Assembly: GCF_014204515.1 (NCBI RefSeq)
Contig: NZ_JACHLI010000027.1
Span: forward strand, 1 to 64,000
DNA from: Pseudomonas nitroreducens
Lineage (GTDB): Bacteria > Pseudomonadota > Gammaproteobacteria > Pseudomonadales > Pseudomonadaceae
Direction: 5' to 3'
DNA length: 64,000 nt
The notes beneath the pieces were generated by a model. That model did not search any database. It was not told where the DNA came from and saw only the letters and a list, made by a program, of their open reading frames with translations. This document shows positions 33,100 to 42,145 of this stretch, piece by piece (within the stretch, counting starts at the first letter, position 1; every line of letters begins with the position of its first letter). Position numbers and translations under genes: made by a program.

Positions 33100-34380
33100 A
33101 TGTTGAAGGCCAATCCGAATTGCCCGATCCGTCGGCGCCTGGCGCATCTGCCCTGGGTCGGTGACGACCGCGCCGGCGCGCGTCATTGGCTGGACATCCA
33201 GCGCGACCCGCTGGCCTGGCTGCAGAAGATGCAGGCGCGGCAGCCGGACGTCGCGGTCATGCGCATGGGGCCGCAGCGGGTCTGGTGCCTGTTCCATCCC
33301 CAGGCCGTCCACGAACTGATGGTCGAGCGGCGCGATGATCTGCGCCGTTGGCAACCCGCGTTGTGCATGCTCAAGCAGTGGAACGGGCGAAGTTTCATGA
33401 TGCGCGAAGGCGAACCGGCCCAGGCCCAGCGCAAGGCGGTGCGCCCGCATCTCGCCGCGCCGGCCGCCAGTGATGTTCGTCACCTGGCCGCACAGTGGGC
33501 GGCGCAGATCGAGGAAGGCCGCGAATACGATCTCGACCTGGAGATGGCGGCGTTCAGCGTCACCCTCAGTGGCCATGCCCTGTTCGATGTGGACCTGCAA
33601 CCGGCGGCCTACCGGATTGCCAAGGCGGTGCGCCTGCTGTCGCGGGTCGCGCTGCTGGAAATGTCCACCGGACTGCCGCTGGGGCATTGGTTCCCGAGCA
33701 AACTGTGCCCACGCAAACGCTGGGCGCTGGGGCAGCTGCGCGCGGTGGTCGACGAGGTGGCGCAGCGTTCGCCTCGCCCGTTGGCCGAGTTGCGCGACGA
33801 GCTGTGCACCCTGCTGATGGCCTCGCACCAGTCCACCGGCGTCACCCTGACCTGGTGCCTCCTGCTGTTGGCGCAGCGCCCGGAACTTCGCGAGCGGCTG
33901 CGGGCCGAGCTGGCGCCGATCGACTGGTCAGCGATCCGTTCGGTGGGCGATCTGCGTGATTGCCCGCTCCTGCGTGCGGTGCTGCAGGAATGCCTGCGCC
34001 TCTATCCACCGGCCTATGGCCTTGCGCCACGTCAGGTGACGGCCGATATCGAGGTAGCCGGTCACACGCTCAAGCGGGGTGACGTGGTGATGGTTTCCAG
34101 CTGGATCACCCACCGCGATCCGCGCTGGTTCGAGGCGCCGCTGGAATTCCGCCCGGAGCGTTTCCTGGGGGCGGCATCATGGCCACGCGGCGCTTATTTC
34201 CCGTTCGGCCTGGGCGATCGTTCCTGCCCGGGAACGGCGATGGCGATGATCGACCTCGCCGCCGCGCTGGCTTACTGGGTGGAGCACTGGGACATCGTTC
34301 ACGACGGCGAACTGGCGCCGCGCGGCTGGTTCTCCCTGCGTCCGCAGCGCGCGCGGGTGCGTTTCGTGCGCCGCGCCTGA
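33100..34380 (+). CDS. cytochrome P450
   Basis: 426 residues, soluble, no membrane anchor. Heme-ligand motif FGLGDRSCPG (Cys376), K-helix EcLR (QECLRLYPP) and the FRPERF meander are intact. The I-helix reads ASHQST (residues 241-246) where most P450s have AGxE/DT, so the acid-alcohol pair used for oxygen activation is replaced by Gln-Ser. The substrate is unknown and no ferredoxin or reductase gene is adjacent. Good GGGAGG site before ATG. Converges on mexL with a 20-base gap. Confidence 0.9.
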   Translation: MLKANPNCPIRRRLAHLPWVGDDRAGARHWLDIQRDPLAWLQKMQARQPDVAVMRMGPQRVWCLFHPQAVHELMVERRDDLRRWQPALCMLKQWNGRSFMMREGEPAQAQRKAVRPHLAAPAASDVRHLAAQWAAQIEEGREYDLDLEMAAFSVTLSGHALFDVDLQPAAYRIAKAVRLLSRVALLEMSTGLPLGHWFPSKLCPRKRWALGQLRAVVDEVAQRSPRPLAELRDELCTLLMASHQSTGVTLTWCLLLLAQRPELRERLRAELAPIDWSAIRSVGDLRDCPLLRAVLQECLRLYPPAYGLAPRQVTADIEVAGHTLKRGDVVMVSSWITHRDPRWFEAPLEFRPERFLGAASWPRGAYFPFGLGDRSCPGTAMAMIDLAAALAYWVEHWDIVHDGELAPRGWFSLRPQRARVRFVRRA

Positions 34381-34400
34381 GGCGCTCAGGCGGCTCCGGG

Positions 34401-35033
34401 TTACGGAGCGAAGGCGCGCAGGAACAACGCCACCACTTCCCGCGCGTGAGCCTCGGACTCTTCCTCGGTCGGCGGCTCCACGCAGCCGATCATCAGGCGG
34501 AAGTGCACGCAGCCCTGCACCAGCATCAGGAAATGTTCGGCAGCCCGGCGCGGGCTGTCCATCGCCAGCTTGCCCTGCTGCCGGGCCTGCTCCAGCAGAC
34601 GCTCCATCTGGTCCAGTACGCGCTGAGGGCCGGCGTCGAAAAACAGCTGGGACAAATGCGGGTTCTGTCCCCCCTGGGCAATCATCAGCCGGCTCAGCGC
34701 GATGGCTTCGGGGCTGTTGATCAGCTGGTTGAAGCCGCGCGCCAGATTCAGCAACAGGCTTTCCAGGGGAGCATCCGCCGATGGCTCGGCGAACAGCTCG
34801 GGCAGATTTTCCGCGCACTTGGCCTGCACCGCCTCGACGAAGAGCGTCTCCTTGTCGGTGAAGTGGCTGTACACCGTGAGCTTGGACACCCCGGCCTCGG
34901 CGGCGATGGCCTCCATGCTGCTGCCGTCGTAGCCATGGCGGACGAACAGCTCCTTGGCGGCCTCGAGAATGGCTTGGCGCTTGGCCGGATCCTTGGGGCG
35001 ACCCGGACCGTTGGATGAGTTCGATGGTGACAT
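34401..35033 (-). CDS. mexL: TetR-family repressor, MexL-like
   Basis: 210 residues. N-terminal HTH (RQAILEAAKELFVRHGYDGSSMEAIAAEAGVSKLTVYSHF, in parts, about 19-58) with a GRPKDPAKR basic arm, then a ligand domain with TetR_C features. Divergently placed 98 bases from an RND adaptor-pump pair, the mexL-mexJK arrangement of P. aeruginosa, where MexL represses both itself and mexJK. The name rests on arrangement and length, not on an alignment. Confidence 0.82.
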   Translation of the reverse strand: MSPSNSSNGPGRPKDPAKRQAILEAAKELFVRHGYDGSSMEAIAAEAGVSKLTVYSHFTDKETLFVEAVQAKCAENLPELFAEPSADAPLESLLLNLARGFNQLINSPEAIALSRLMIAQGGQNPHLSQLFFDAGPQRVLDQMERLLEQARQQGKLAMDSPRRAAEHFLMLVQGCVHFRLMIGCVEPPTEEESEAHAREVVALFLRAFAP

Positions 35034-35068
35034 GTCTTTACATTTCTAATACTGGACTGATGGGTTCT

Positions 35069-35094
35069 GTATTTTTACTATACCGGGGAGTATA
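35069..35094 (+). promoter_or_regulatory. candidate MexL operator / mexJ promoter region
   Basis: The 98-base mexL-mexJ gap is AT-rich compared with its surroundings. It contains GTATTT (35069-35074) and an inverted repeat TATAC-CGGGGA-GTATA (35079-35083 with 35090-35094). From memory, MexL was reported to recognise inverted repeats with a GTATTT core; I cannot check that here. Confidence 0.45.
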
Positions 35095-35131
35095 AGAATT
35101 CCAACCGCGTTTTGCGAAAGGGTCACACATC

Positions 35132-36235
35132 ATGTTCCGCCATGCTCTGTCTGTCGCGCTGCCTGCTGCCTTCCTGATTACCCTTTCCGCCTGCGGTAAC
35201 GGCGAGCCGCCCAAGCCCGCCGTGCGTCCGGCCATCGTGGTGCAACCGCTGCCGGCACGCGATATCACCGAAGCCTATCCCGGCGAAGTGCACGCCCGCC
35301 ACGAGCCCGAGCTGGCCTTCCGCATCGGCGGCAAGGTGAGCAAGCGCCTGGTGGAAACCGGCGAGCGGGTGAAGAAGGACCAGCCCTTGGCGGAACTCGA
35401 TCCGGAAGACGTCCGCCTGCAGCTCGAAGCCACGCGCGCCCAGGTGGCCGCCGCCGAAGCCAACCTGCAGACCGTGCGCTCTGAATACAGCCGCTACAAG
35501 ACCCTGCTGGAACGCCAGCTGGTCAGCCAGTCGCAGTTCGACAACATCGAGAACACCTACCGCGCCGGCGAAGCGCGGGTGAAGCAGATTCGCGCCGAGT
35601 ACGACGTGGCCCGCAACCAGGCCGAATACGCCGTGCTGCGCTCGCCCCAGGACGGCGTGATCGCCACTCGCCGCGTCGAAGTGGGGCAGGTGGTCGCCGC
35701 CGGGCAGACCGTCTTCACCCTGGCCGCCGATGGCGACCGCGAAGTGCTGATCAGCTTCCCCGAACACGCCTTCGAGCGCTTCCGCGTTGGCGAGGCGGTG
35801 AGCGTCGAGCTCTGGTCGCAGCGTGACAAGCGCTTCAGCGGCAAGATCCGCGAGCTGTCGCCGGCGGCCGATCCGCAATCGCGCACCTTCGCCGCGCGAG
35901 TCGCCTTCGACGATCCCAAGGTGCCGGCCGAGCTGGGCCAGAGCGCCCGCGTCTACATCCATGCCGAGGGCAACGTGCCGCTGGCGGTGCCGCTCGCCGC
36001 GCTGACGTCCGAAGCCGGCCAGCCCTTCGTCTGGGTGGTCGATCCGCAGACCTCCACCCTGCATCGCCGCCCGGTGCGCATCGGCCCTTACGCCGAGGAC
36101 CGCGTGCCGGTGCTCGAAGGCCTGAAGGATGGCGACTGGGTGGTGGCAGCCGGTGTCCAGGTGCTGCGTGAAGGACAGGAGGTACGGCCTGTCGACCGGG
36201 AGAACCGGTCGATCAAGCTGGTGGCGAAGGAGTAA
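35132..36235 (+). CDS. mexJ: RND efflux periplasmic adaptor (MexJ-like)
   Basis: 367 residues. Lipoprotein signal with ITLSAC (cysteine at about 21), biotinyl-lipoyl half (PELAFRIGGKVSKRLVETGERVKKDQPLAELDPED, in parts), alpha-hairpin coiled coil (about 95-160), second lipoyl half (LRSPQDGVIATRRVEVGQVV) and the beta-barrel and membrane-proximal domains. It joins the MexK-like pump to an outer membrane channel. Six bases separate its stop from the pump start. No outer-membrane channel gene is in the locus, as with P. aeruginosa mexJK, which borrows OprM. Confidence 0.88.
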   Translation: MFRHALSVALPAAFLITLSACGNGEPPKPAVRPAIVVQPLPARDITEAYPGEVHARHEPELAFRIGGKVSKRLVETGERVKKDQPLAELDPEDVRLQLEATRAQVAAAEANLQTVRSEYSRYKTLLERQLVSQSQFDNIENTYRAGEARVKQIRAEYDVARNQAEYAVLRSPQDGVIATRRVEVGQVVAAGQTVFTLAADGDREVLISFPEHAFERFRVGEAVSVELWSQRDKRFSGKIRELSPAADPQSRTFAARVAFDDPKVPAELGQSARVYIHAEGNVPLAVPLAALTSEAGQPFVWVVDPQTSTLHRRPVRIGPYAEDRVPVLEGLKDGDWVVAAGVQVLREGQEVRPVDRENRSIKLVAKE

Positions 36236-36241
36236 CGCCCG

Positions 36242-39200
36242 ATGCAATTCAACCTTTCCGCCTGGGCGCTGCACAACCGCTCCATCGTCCTCTACCTGAT
36301 GCTCCTGCTGGGCATCGTCGGCACGCTGTCCTACTCCAAGCTGGGGCAGAGCGAGGACCCGCCGTTCACCTTCAAGGCCATGGTGGTGAAGACCAACTGG
36401 CCGGGCGCGACCGCCGAGGAAGTCTCGCGCCAGGTCACCGAGCGCATCGAGAAGAAGCTGATGGAGACCGGCGACTTCGACCGCATCATCTCCTTCTCCC
36501 GCCCCGGCGAATCCCAGGTGACCTTCGTCGCCCGCGAGGACTTCCATTCCCGCGACATTCCCGAGCTCTGGTACCAGATCCGCAAGAAGGTCAACGACAT
36601 CCGCTACACCCTGCCGCAGGGCATCCAGGGGCCGTTCTTCAACGACGAATTCGGCACCACCTTCGGCAATATCTACGCGCTGTCGGGCAAGGGCTTCGAC
36701 TACGCGGTGCTCAAGGACTACGCCGACCGCCTGCAGCTGCAATTGCAGCGCATCAAGGACGTCGGCAAGGTCGAGCTGGTCGGCCTGCAGGACGAAAAAA
36801 TCTGGATCGACCTGTCCAACACCAAGCTCGCCACCCTCGGCCTGCCGCTGGCGGCGGTGCAGAAGGCGCTGGAAGACCAGAACGCGGTGACTGCCACCGG
36901 CTTCTTCGAAACTGCGACCGACCGCGTGCAACTGCGCGTCTCCGGGCGCTTCGACTCGGTGGAGGACATCCGCTCCTTCCCGATCCGCGTCGGCGACCGC
37001 ACCTTCCGCATCGGCGACGTCGCCGACGTGCACCGTGGCTTCAATGACCCGCCCGCGCCGCGCATGCGCTTCATGGGTGAGGACGCCATCGGCATCGCCG
37101 TGGCCATGAAGGACGGCGGCGACATCCTGGTGCTGGGCCAGAAGCTCGACGCCGAGTTCGAGCGCCTGCAGCAGACGCTGCCAGCAGGCATGGAGCTGCG
37201 CAAGGTCTCCGACCAGCCGGCGGCGGTGCGCGAAGGCGTGGGCGAGTTCGTCCGCGTGCTGGCCGAGGCGCTGATCATCGTGCTGCTGGTGAGCTTCTTC
37301 TCCCTCGGCCTGCGCACTGGCCTGGTGGTGGCGCTGTCGATCCCGCTGGTGCTGGCGATGACCTTCGCCTGCATGTACTACTTCGGCATCGGCCTGCACA
37401 AGATTTCCCTCGGCGCGCTGGTGCTGGCGCTGGGCTTGCTGGTGGACGACGCGATCATCGCCGTGGAGATGATGGCGGTGAAGATGGAGCAGGGTTACGA
37501 CCGGCTCAAGGCGGCGAGCTTCGCCTGGACCAGCACGGCCTTCCCCATGCTCACCGGCACGCTGGTCACGGCCGCCGGCTTCCTGCCCATCGCCACCGCG
37601 CAGTCGGGTACCGGTGAGTACACGCGCTCGCTGTTCCAGGTGGTGACCATCGCCCTGCTGGTGTCGTGGATCGCCGCCGTGGTCTTCGTGCCCTACCTGG
37701 GCGCCAAGCTGCTGCCCGACCTGGCCAAGCGCTACGCGGAGAAGCACGGTGGCACCGACAAGGGCCACGATCCGTATTCCACCCCCTTCTATCAGCGCTT
37801 CCGCCGCGTGGTGGAGTGGTGTGTGCGCTACCGCAAGACCGTGATCCTGCTCACCGTGGCGGCCTTCATCGGCTCGATCATGCTGTTCCGCCTGGTGCCG
37901 CAGCAGTTCTTCCCGCCATCGGCGCGCCTGGAACTGCTGGTGGACCTGAAGCTGGCCGAGGGCGATTCGCTCACCGCCACCACCGAACAGGTGCAGCGCC
38001 TGGAGAAGATGCTCGCCGAGCAGCCGGGCATCGAAAACTACGTGGCCTACGTTGGCACCGGTTCGCCGCGCTTCTACCTGCCGCTGGACCAGCAACTGCC
38101 GGCGGCGAGCTTCGCCCAGTTCGTGGTCCTGGCGAAAAGCCTGGAGTCCCGTGAAGAAGTCCGCCAGTGGCTGATCAAGCACATGAACGAGGACTTCCCG
38201 ACCCTGCGCACCCGCATCAGCCGCCTGGAGAACGGGCCGCCGGTGGGCTACCCGGTGCAGTTCCGCGTGTCCGGCGAGCACATCCCGGAGGTCCGCGAGC
38301 TGGCGCGCAAGGTCGCCGACAAGATGCGCGAGAACCCCCACGTGGTGAACGTGCACCTGGACTGGGAAGAGCCGAGCAAGGCCATCTTCCTCGACATCGA
38401 CCAGGAACGCGCCCGCGCCCTGGGCGTGAGCACCGCGGACATCTCGCAGTTCCTGCAGAGCTCGCTGACCGGCTCCACCGTCAGCTACTACCGCGAGGAC
38501 AACGAGCTGATCGAAATCCTCCTGCGCGGCGACGAGCGCGGCCGGCATGACCTGTCGCAGCTGCCCAGCCTGTCGATGCAGACCAGCAGCGGCCGCAGCG
38601 TGGCGCTGTCGCAGGTGGCAACCCTGGAGTACGGCTTCGAGGAAGGCATCATCTGGCGGCGCAATCGCCTGCCCACCGTGACCGTGCGGGCCGACATCTA
38701 CGACGACTCGCTGCCGGCAACCCTGGTCAAGCAGATCTCGCCGACCCTCGATCCGATCCGCGCCGAGCTGCCCGATGGCTACCTGCTGGACGTCGGCGGC
38801 ACCGTGGAGGATTCGGCCAAGGGCCAGAACTCGGTGAATGCCGGCGTGCCGCTGTTCATCGTGGTGGTACTGAGCCTGCTGATGATCCAGCTACGCAGCT
38901 TCTCGCGGATGATCATGGTGTTCCTCACCGCGCCCCTGGGGCTGATCGGCGTGACCCTGTTCCTGCTGGTGTTCCAGAAGCCCTTCGGCTTCGTCGCCAT
39001 GCTCGGCACCATCGCCCTGGCGGGGATGATCATGCGCAACTCGGTGATCCTCGTGGACCAGATCGAACAGGACCGCGCCCACGGTCTCGACACCTGGCAC
39101 GCCATCATCGAGGCCACTGTGCGGCGCTTCCGTCCCATCGTCCTCACCGCGTTGGCCGCCGTACTGGCGATGATCCCGCTGTCGCGCAGCGTGTTCTTCG

Positions 39201-39310
39201 GCCCGATGGCCGTGGCGATCATGGGCGGCTTGATCGTCGCCACGGCGCTGACGCTGCTGTTCCTGCCGGCGCTGTATGCGGCGTGGTTCAGGGTGAAGAA
39301 AGAGGTCTAG
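36242..39310 (+). CDS. mexK: RND efflux pump, inner membrane transporter (MexK-like)
   Basis: 1022 residues of the AcrB/hydrophobe-amphiphile RND family: N-terminal helix (SIVLYLMLLLGIVGTLSY), two large periplasmic loops and 12 membrane helices. The proton-relay aspartates are present in LALGLLVDDAIIAVEMM (TM4). FxGxxxRPGE-type porter motifs are seen around residues 80-100. Expected to export drugs such as triclosan or macrolides by analogy with MexK; substrate not readable. Followed by a strong terminator at 39337-39364. Confidence 0.92.
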   Translation: MQFNLSAWALHNRSIVLYLMLLLGIVGTLSYSKLGQSEDPPFTFKAMVVKTNWPGATAEEVSRQVTERIEKKLMETGDFDRIISFSRPGESQVTFVAREDFHSRDIPELWYQIRKKVNDIRYTLPQGIQGPFFNDEFGTTFGNIYALSGKGFDYAVLKDYADRLQLQLQRIKDVGKVELVGLQDEKIWIDLSNTKLATLGLPLAAVQKALEDQNAVTATGFFETATDRVQLRVSGRFDSVEDIRSFPIRVGDRTFRIGDVADVHRGFNDPPAPRMRFMGEDAIGIAVAMKDGGDILVLGQKLDAEFERLQQTLPAGMELRKVSDQPAAVREGVGEFVRVLAEALIIVLLVSFFSLGLRTGLVVALSIPLVLAMTFACMYYFGIGLHKISLGALVLALGLLVDDAIIAVEMMAVKMEQGYDRLKAASFAWTSTAFPMLTGTLVTAAGFLPIATAQSGTGEYTRSLFQVVTIALLVSWIAAVVFVPYLGAKLLPDLAKRYAEKHGGTDKGHDPYSTPFYQRFRRVVEWCVRYRKTVILLTVAAFIGSIMLFRLVPQQFFPPSARLELLVDLKLAEGDSLTATTEQVQRLEKMLAEQPGIENYVAYVGTGSPRFYLPLDQQLPAASFAQFVVLAKSLESREEVRQWLIKHMNEDFPTLRTRISRLENGPPVGYPVQFRVSGEHIPEVRELARKVADKMRENPHVVNVHLDWEEPSKAIFLDIDQERARALGVSTADISQFLQSSLTGSTVSYYREDNELIEILLRGDERGRHDLSQLPSLSMQTSSGRSVALSQVATLEYGFEEGIIWRRNRLPTVTVRADIYDDSLPATLVKQISPTLDPIRAELPDGYLLDVGGTVEDSAKGQNSVNAGVPLFIVVVLSLLMIQLRSFSRMIMVFLTAPLGLIGVTLFLLVFQKPFGFVAMLGTIALAGMIMRNSVILVDQIEQDRAHGLDTWHAIIEATVRRFRPIVLTALAAVLAMIPLSRSVFFGPMAVAIMGGLIVATALTLLFLPALYAAWFRVKKEV

Positions 39311-39336
39311 GGACGGCGCAGAATCGAGCGGACATG

Positions 39337-39364
39337 AAAAAGCCCGGCATTGGCCGGGCTTTTT
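39337..39364. terminator. bidirectional terminator after mexK
   Basis: AGCCCGGC-ATTG-GCCGGGCT with A-run before and TTTTTC after, 26 bases past the mexK stop; also suits the leftward gene ending at 39414. Confidence 0.9.
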
Positions 39365-39370
39365 CTTATC

Positions 39371-39394
39371 TGTAGGAGCGAGCTTGCTCGCGAA
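39371..39394. repeat. single REP palindrome
   Basis: TGTAGGAGCGAGCTTGCTCG plus CGAA: the classic Pseudomonas REP unit with palindromic CGAGC/GCTCG core, between the convergent mexK and DUF4197 genes. Confidence 0.88.
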
Positions 39395-39413
39395 TGCTCT
39401 TGCGGCCGCAGAC

Positions 39414-40091
39414 TCAGAGCACTCCGAACACCTTCTTCGCCAGCCCAGTCGCCGCTGCGGTCGGGTTCTGGCGGATGGTCTTTTCCTGCTGGGCGATGAT
39501 CTCGAACAGGCCGTCCAGCGCCTCCTCGGTCACGTAGTTCTCGATGTTCGCGCTCTTCGCGTCGACCACACCAAAGGCAGCAGCCTGGCTGGCGAAGGCG
39601 TTGTACTGCTTGGCCACGCCGACCTGATCGGTGGCCTGCTTGATGATCGGCAGGAACTTGGCGCGCAGTTGCGCGCGGCTGCTGTGATCGAGGTACTCGG
39701 TGGCCGAGTCGTCGCCGCCCTGGAGGATGCCCTTGGCGTCCTTGACGGTCATTTTCTTCACCGCATCCACCAGCAGCGCCTGGGCCTGCGGCATGGCGGC
39801 CTCGGCGGCCTTGTTCATGCTCGCTTCGAGCTGGTCGACCTGGGCGCCCATGCCGAACTGCTTCATGGTCTTGGCCGCCTTGCCGAGCTTGCCGGGCAAC
39901 TCGATACGCACGGCCGGATCATTACTGAAGCCGCCAGGCTGGCTGAGCTGCTTGACGGCAACCTGCGCGCCCTGGGTCAGCGCGTCCTTCAGGCCTCCGG
40001 TGGCGTCGCTCTGGCTGAGGTCGGAGACAGACAGGGCGAAGGCATTGACGGACAGCAGGGCGCCGGCCAGCAGAACGGGGAATCGCAGCAT
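39414..40091 (-). CDS. DUF4197 periplasmic protein
   Basis: 225 residues. Sec signal peptide (MLRFPVLLAGALLSVNAFA, cleaved near 20) then a helical DUF4197 domain: SQSDATGGLKDALTQGAQVAV, LEASMNKAAEAAMPQAQALLVDAVKKMTVKDAKGIL, in parts, and VTEEALDGLFEIIAQQEKTIR. Function unknown. ATG 40091 has AAGGAAG 7 bases upstream; TTG 40094 is the alternative. Follows the YbaY-like gene on the same strand. Confidence 0.88.
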   Translation of the reverse strand: MLRFPVLLAGALLSVNAFALSVSDLSQSDATGGLKDALTQGAQVAVKQLSQPGGFSNDPAVRIELPGKLGKAAKTMKQFGMGAQVDQLEASMNKAAEAAMPQAQALLVDAVKKMTVKDAKGILQGGDDSATEYLDHSSRAQLRAKFLPIIKQATDQVGVAKQYNAFASQAAAFGVVDAKSANIENYVTEEALDGLFEIIAQQEKTIRQNPTAAATGLAKKVFGVL

Positions 40092-40201
40092 CAAGACTTC
40101 CTTGGACGAGAGGCAACGGTTTTCAAGACCGCCGACCTGGAAAGTGGAGGGGGGAGATTAACGGAGGAAGGCCGCCGGGGAAAACCCGGCGGCGCGGTGA
40201 A

Positions 40202-40600
40202 TCAGCGCACAGGGTCGACGCGTACTTGCAGAGGCTGCGGATCGCTGCCATCGAGCTTCACGCTGTGGCGTTCAGTGGTAATGAACAGCAGACGGCCGCC
40301 ATCCTCGATGCGAGCGCTGACGGCATAGCTGTGGCCCGGCTTGACCTGGTTACGGTCGTAATCCAGATGGAACGCCAGCGGCACCTGGCGGCCGGACTCC
40401 AACTGCTGTTGCGCGAGATCGACAGCCGGAGCATCGGCCAGCGACACATCCTGCAGGCTCACGGTGACCTGCGCCGTCGGCGGCAGGGCGATGCGCTGCA
40501 GGTAGAAGACTTCGCCATCAAGCGACGCCTTGTCGCCGGTGGCGGTGGTACCGCAGGCAGCGAGCAGGCCGGTCATCAGCAGCAGGGGAAGGGCTTTCAT
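40202..40600 (-). CDS. YbaY-family lipoprotein
   Basis: 132 residues. Lipoprotein signal MKALPLLLMTGLLAAC, then a beta-sandwich of the YbaY/YscW type (GEVFYLQRIALPPTAQVTVSLQDVSLADA...). YscW relatives act as pilotins for outer-membrane secretins, while YbaY is uncharacterised; no secretin is near. AAGGAG lies before ATG 40600; the upstream frame to 40687 is not used. This is the last gene in common with the P. aeruginosa order before the polysaccharide island. Confidence 0.82.
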   Translation of the reverse strand: MKALPLLLMTGLLAACGTTATGDKASLDGEVFYLQRIALPPTAQVTVSLQDVSLADAPAVDLAQQQLESGRQVPLAFHLDYDRNQVKPGHSYAVSARIEDGGRLLFITTERHSVKLDGSDPQPLQVRVDPVR

Positions 40601-40706
40601 ACGCAGACTCTCCTTGGATCCAGGCGCGTCAGACCATTGTGGATGACTTTGGTTTCGGCGCCATGATCCAGCTCTTGTCTCGCGCACGACCGCCCGTGCT
40701 GAGAAC

Positions 40707-41264
40707 TCAGGAATACGTCTGAGCGTCCCTCAACGCGACACCTGCCTGATCTTTGGCTGAGAGGCTGATGGCTACTGCGCCAAGGTCGGCTAGCGGCCAG
40801 TCAATGTTCAGCTCCGCATCGTCCCAGCGAATGCATTGCTCGTGCTGGGGAGCGTAGTAGTCGGTCGTCTTGTAAAGGAAGTCAGCGGTTTCGCTGAGAA
40901 CCACGAAGCCATGGGCGAAGCCTTCCGGTACCCACAGCTGATGCTTGTTTTCGGCGCTGAGCAACGCGCCTGCCCATCGCCCAAAATTTGGCGAGGAGCG
41001 ACGCAGATCAACGGCAACGTCGAAGACCGTGCCGTGGGTGACGCGAACCAGTTTTCCCTGTGGCTGTTCCATCTGGTAATGCAGGCCGCGCAGAACACCT
41101 CGGCCAGACCGGGAATGGTTGTCCTGAACGAACTGGACTTTGCGACCGATGGCTTCCTCGAAGTGGGCATGATTGAAGCTTTCGAAAAAGAATCCTCGAT
41201 CATCGCCAAACACTCTGGGCTCGATACGGAATACTTCGGGCAGGGCAAGAGGAGTGGCTTTCAT
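40707..41264 (-). CDS. rmlC: dTDP-4-dehydrorhamnose 3,5-epimerase
   Basis: 185 residues, cupin epimerase. GLHYQ carries the catalytic His, VAVDLRRSSP the partner Asp, and FAHGFVVLSETADFLYKTTDYY the active-site tyrosine segment. Third of four steps to dTDP-L-rhamnose. Start 41264 overlaps the rmlA stop (ATGA). Last gene of the rmlBDAC run and of the island. Confidence 0.96.
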   Translation of the reverse strand: MKATPLALPEVFRIEPRVFGDDRGFFFESFNHAHFEEAIGRKVQFVQDNHSRSGRGVLRGLHYQMEQPQGKLVRVTHGTVFDVAVDLRRSSPNFGRWAGALLSAENKHQLWVPEGFAHGFVVLSETADFLYKTTDYYAPQHEQCIRWDDAELNIDWPLADLGAVAISLSAKDQAGVALRDAQTYS

Positions 41265-42145
41265 CAGTAGATGGTCTCTTCGAGTACGCGCTTGAGGTAC
41301 TTGCCGTACTCGTTCTTGCAAAGCGGCTCAGCCAGCGCGGCAAGTTGATCGGCGGTGATCCACTTCTGGCGGAAGGCAATTTCTTCCGGGCACGCGACTT
41401 TCAGCCCCTGGCGTTTTTCCAGTGTGGAAATGAAATGGCCAGCTTCCAGCAGCGAGTCGTGCGTGCCGGTATCCAGCCACGCGTAGCCGCGGCCCATGAT
41501 CTCGACGGACAGTTGCCCGGCTTCCAGATACAGGCGATTGAGGTCGGTAATCTCCAGTTCTCCCCTGGCCGAGGGCTTGATGCTCTTGGCCAGCTCCACG
41601 ACCTGATTGTCATAGAAGTACAGACCAGTGACGGCATACTTGGACTTGGGGGACGTGGGCTTTTCTTCGAGGCTTATGGCCTTGCCATGTGCGTCGAATT
41701 CGACGACGCCGTAACGCTCCGGGTCCTGGACATGGTACGCAAACACACTAGCGCCTGCGGGGCGTTGCATGGCACTGCGCAGCAGTTCGGGGAAGTGGTG
41801 GCCATGGAAGATGTTGTCGCCCAGGACCAGCGCACAGGGGGCATCGCCGAGGAACTGTTCGCCGATCAGGAAGGCCTGGGCCAAACCATCGGGGGACGGC
41901 TGGACAGCGTATTCGAGGTTCAGCCCCCAACGTTTTCCATCGCCTAGAAGCTGCTCGAAGCGAGGGGTGTCCTGCGGCGTGGAGATGATCAGGATGTCGC
42001 GAATCCCCGCGAGCATGAGTGTGCTCAACGGATAATAGATCATGGGCTTGTCGTAGATCGGCAGCAGTTGTTTGGAGAGGGCGAGCGTTGCCGGGTGGAG
42101 CCGAGTGCCTGAGCCACCCGCAAGAATGATTCCCTTGCGTTTCAT
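41264..42145 (-). CDS. rmlA: glucose-1-phosphate thymidylyltransferase
   Basis: 293 residues. GGSGTRLHPATLALSKQLLP is the nucleotide-binding and activation motif; PMIYYPLSTLMLAGIRDILI, GDNIFHGHHF and EEKPTSPKSKYAVTGLYFYD are RmlA hallmarks. Makes dTDP-glucose from Glc-1-P and dTTP, with dTDP-rhamnose as feedback inhibitor. Overlaps rmlD and rmlC by four bases each. Confidence 0.97.
   Translation of the reverse strand: MKRKGIILAGGSGTRLHPATLALSKQLLPIYDKPMIYYPLSTLMLAGIRDILIISTPQDTPRFEQLLGDGKRWGLNLEYAVQPSPDGLAQAFLIGEQFLGDAPCALVLGDNIFHGHHFPELLRSAMQRPAGASVFAYHVQDPERYGVVEFDAHGKAISLEEKPTSPKSKYAVTGLYFYDNQVVELAKSIKPSARGELEITDLNRLYLEAGQLSVEIMGRGYAWLDTGTHDSLLEAGHFISTLEKRQGLKVACPEEIAFRQKWITADQLAALAEPLCKNEYGKYLKRVLEETIY

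Noticed and set aside
35123..38548. 1141-codon open frame on the minus strand opposite mexJ and mexK
   Set aside because: It is antisense to two well-supported RND genes, and its His/Leu/Gly/Val-rich translation is the typical shadow of high-GC coding DNA.
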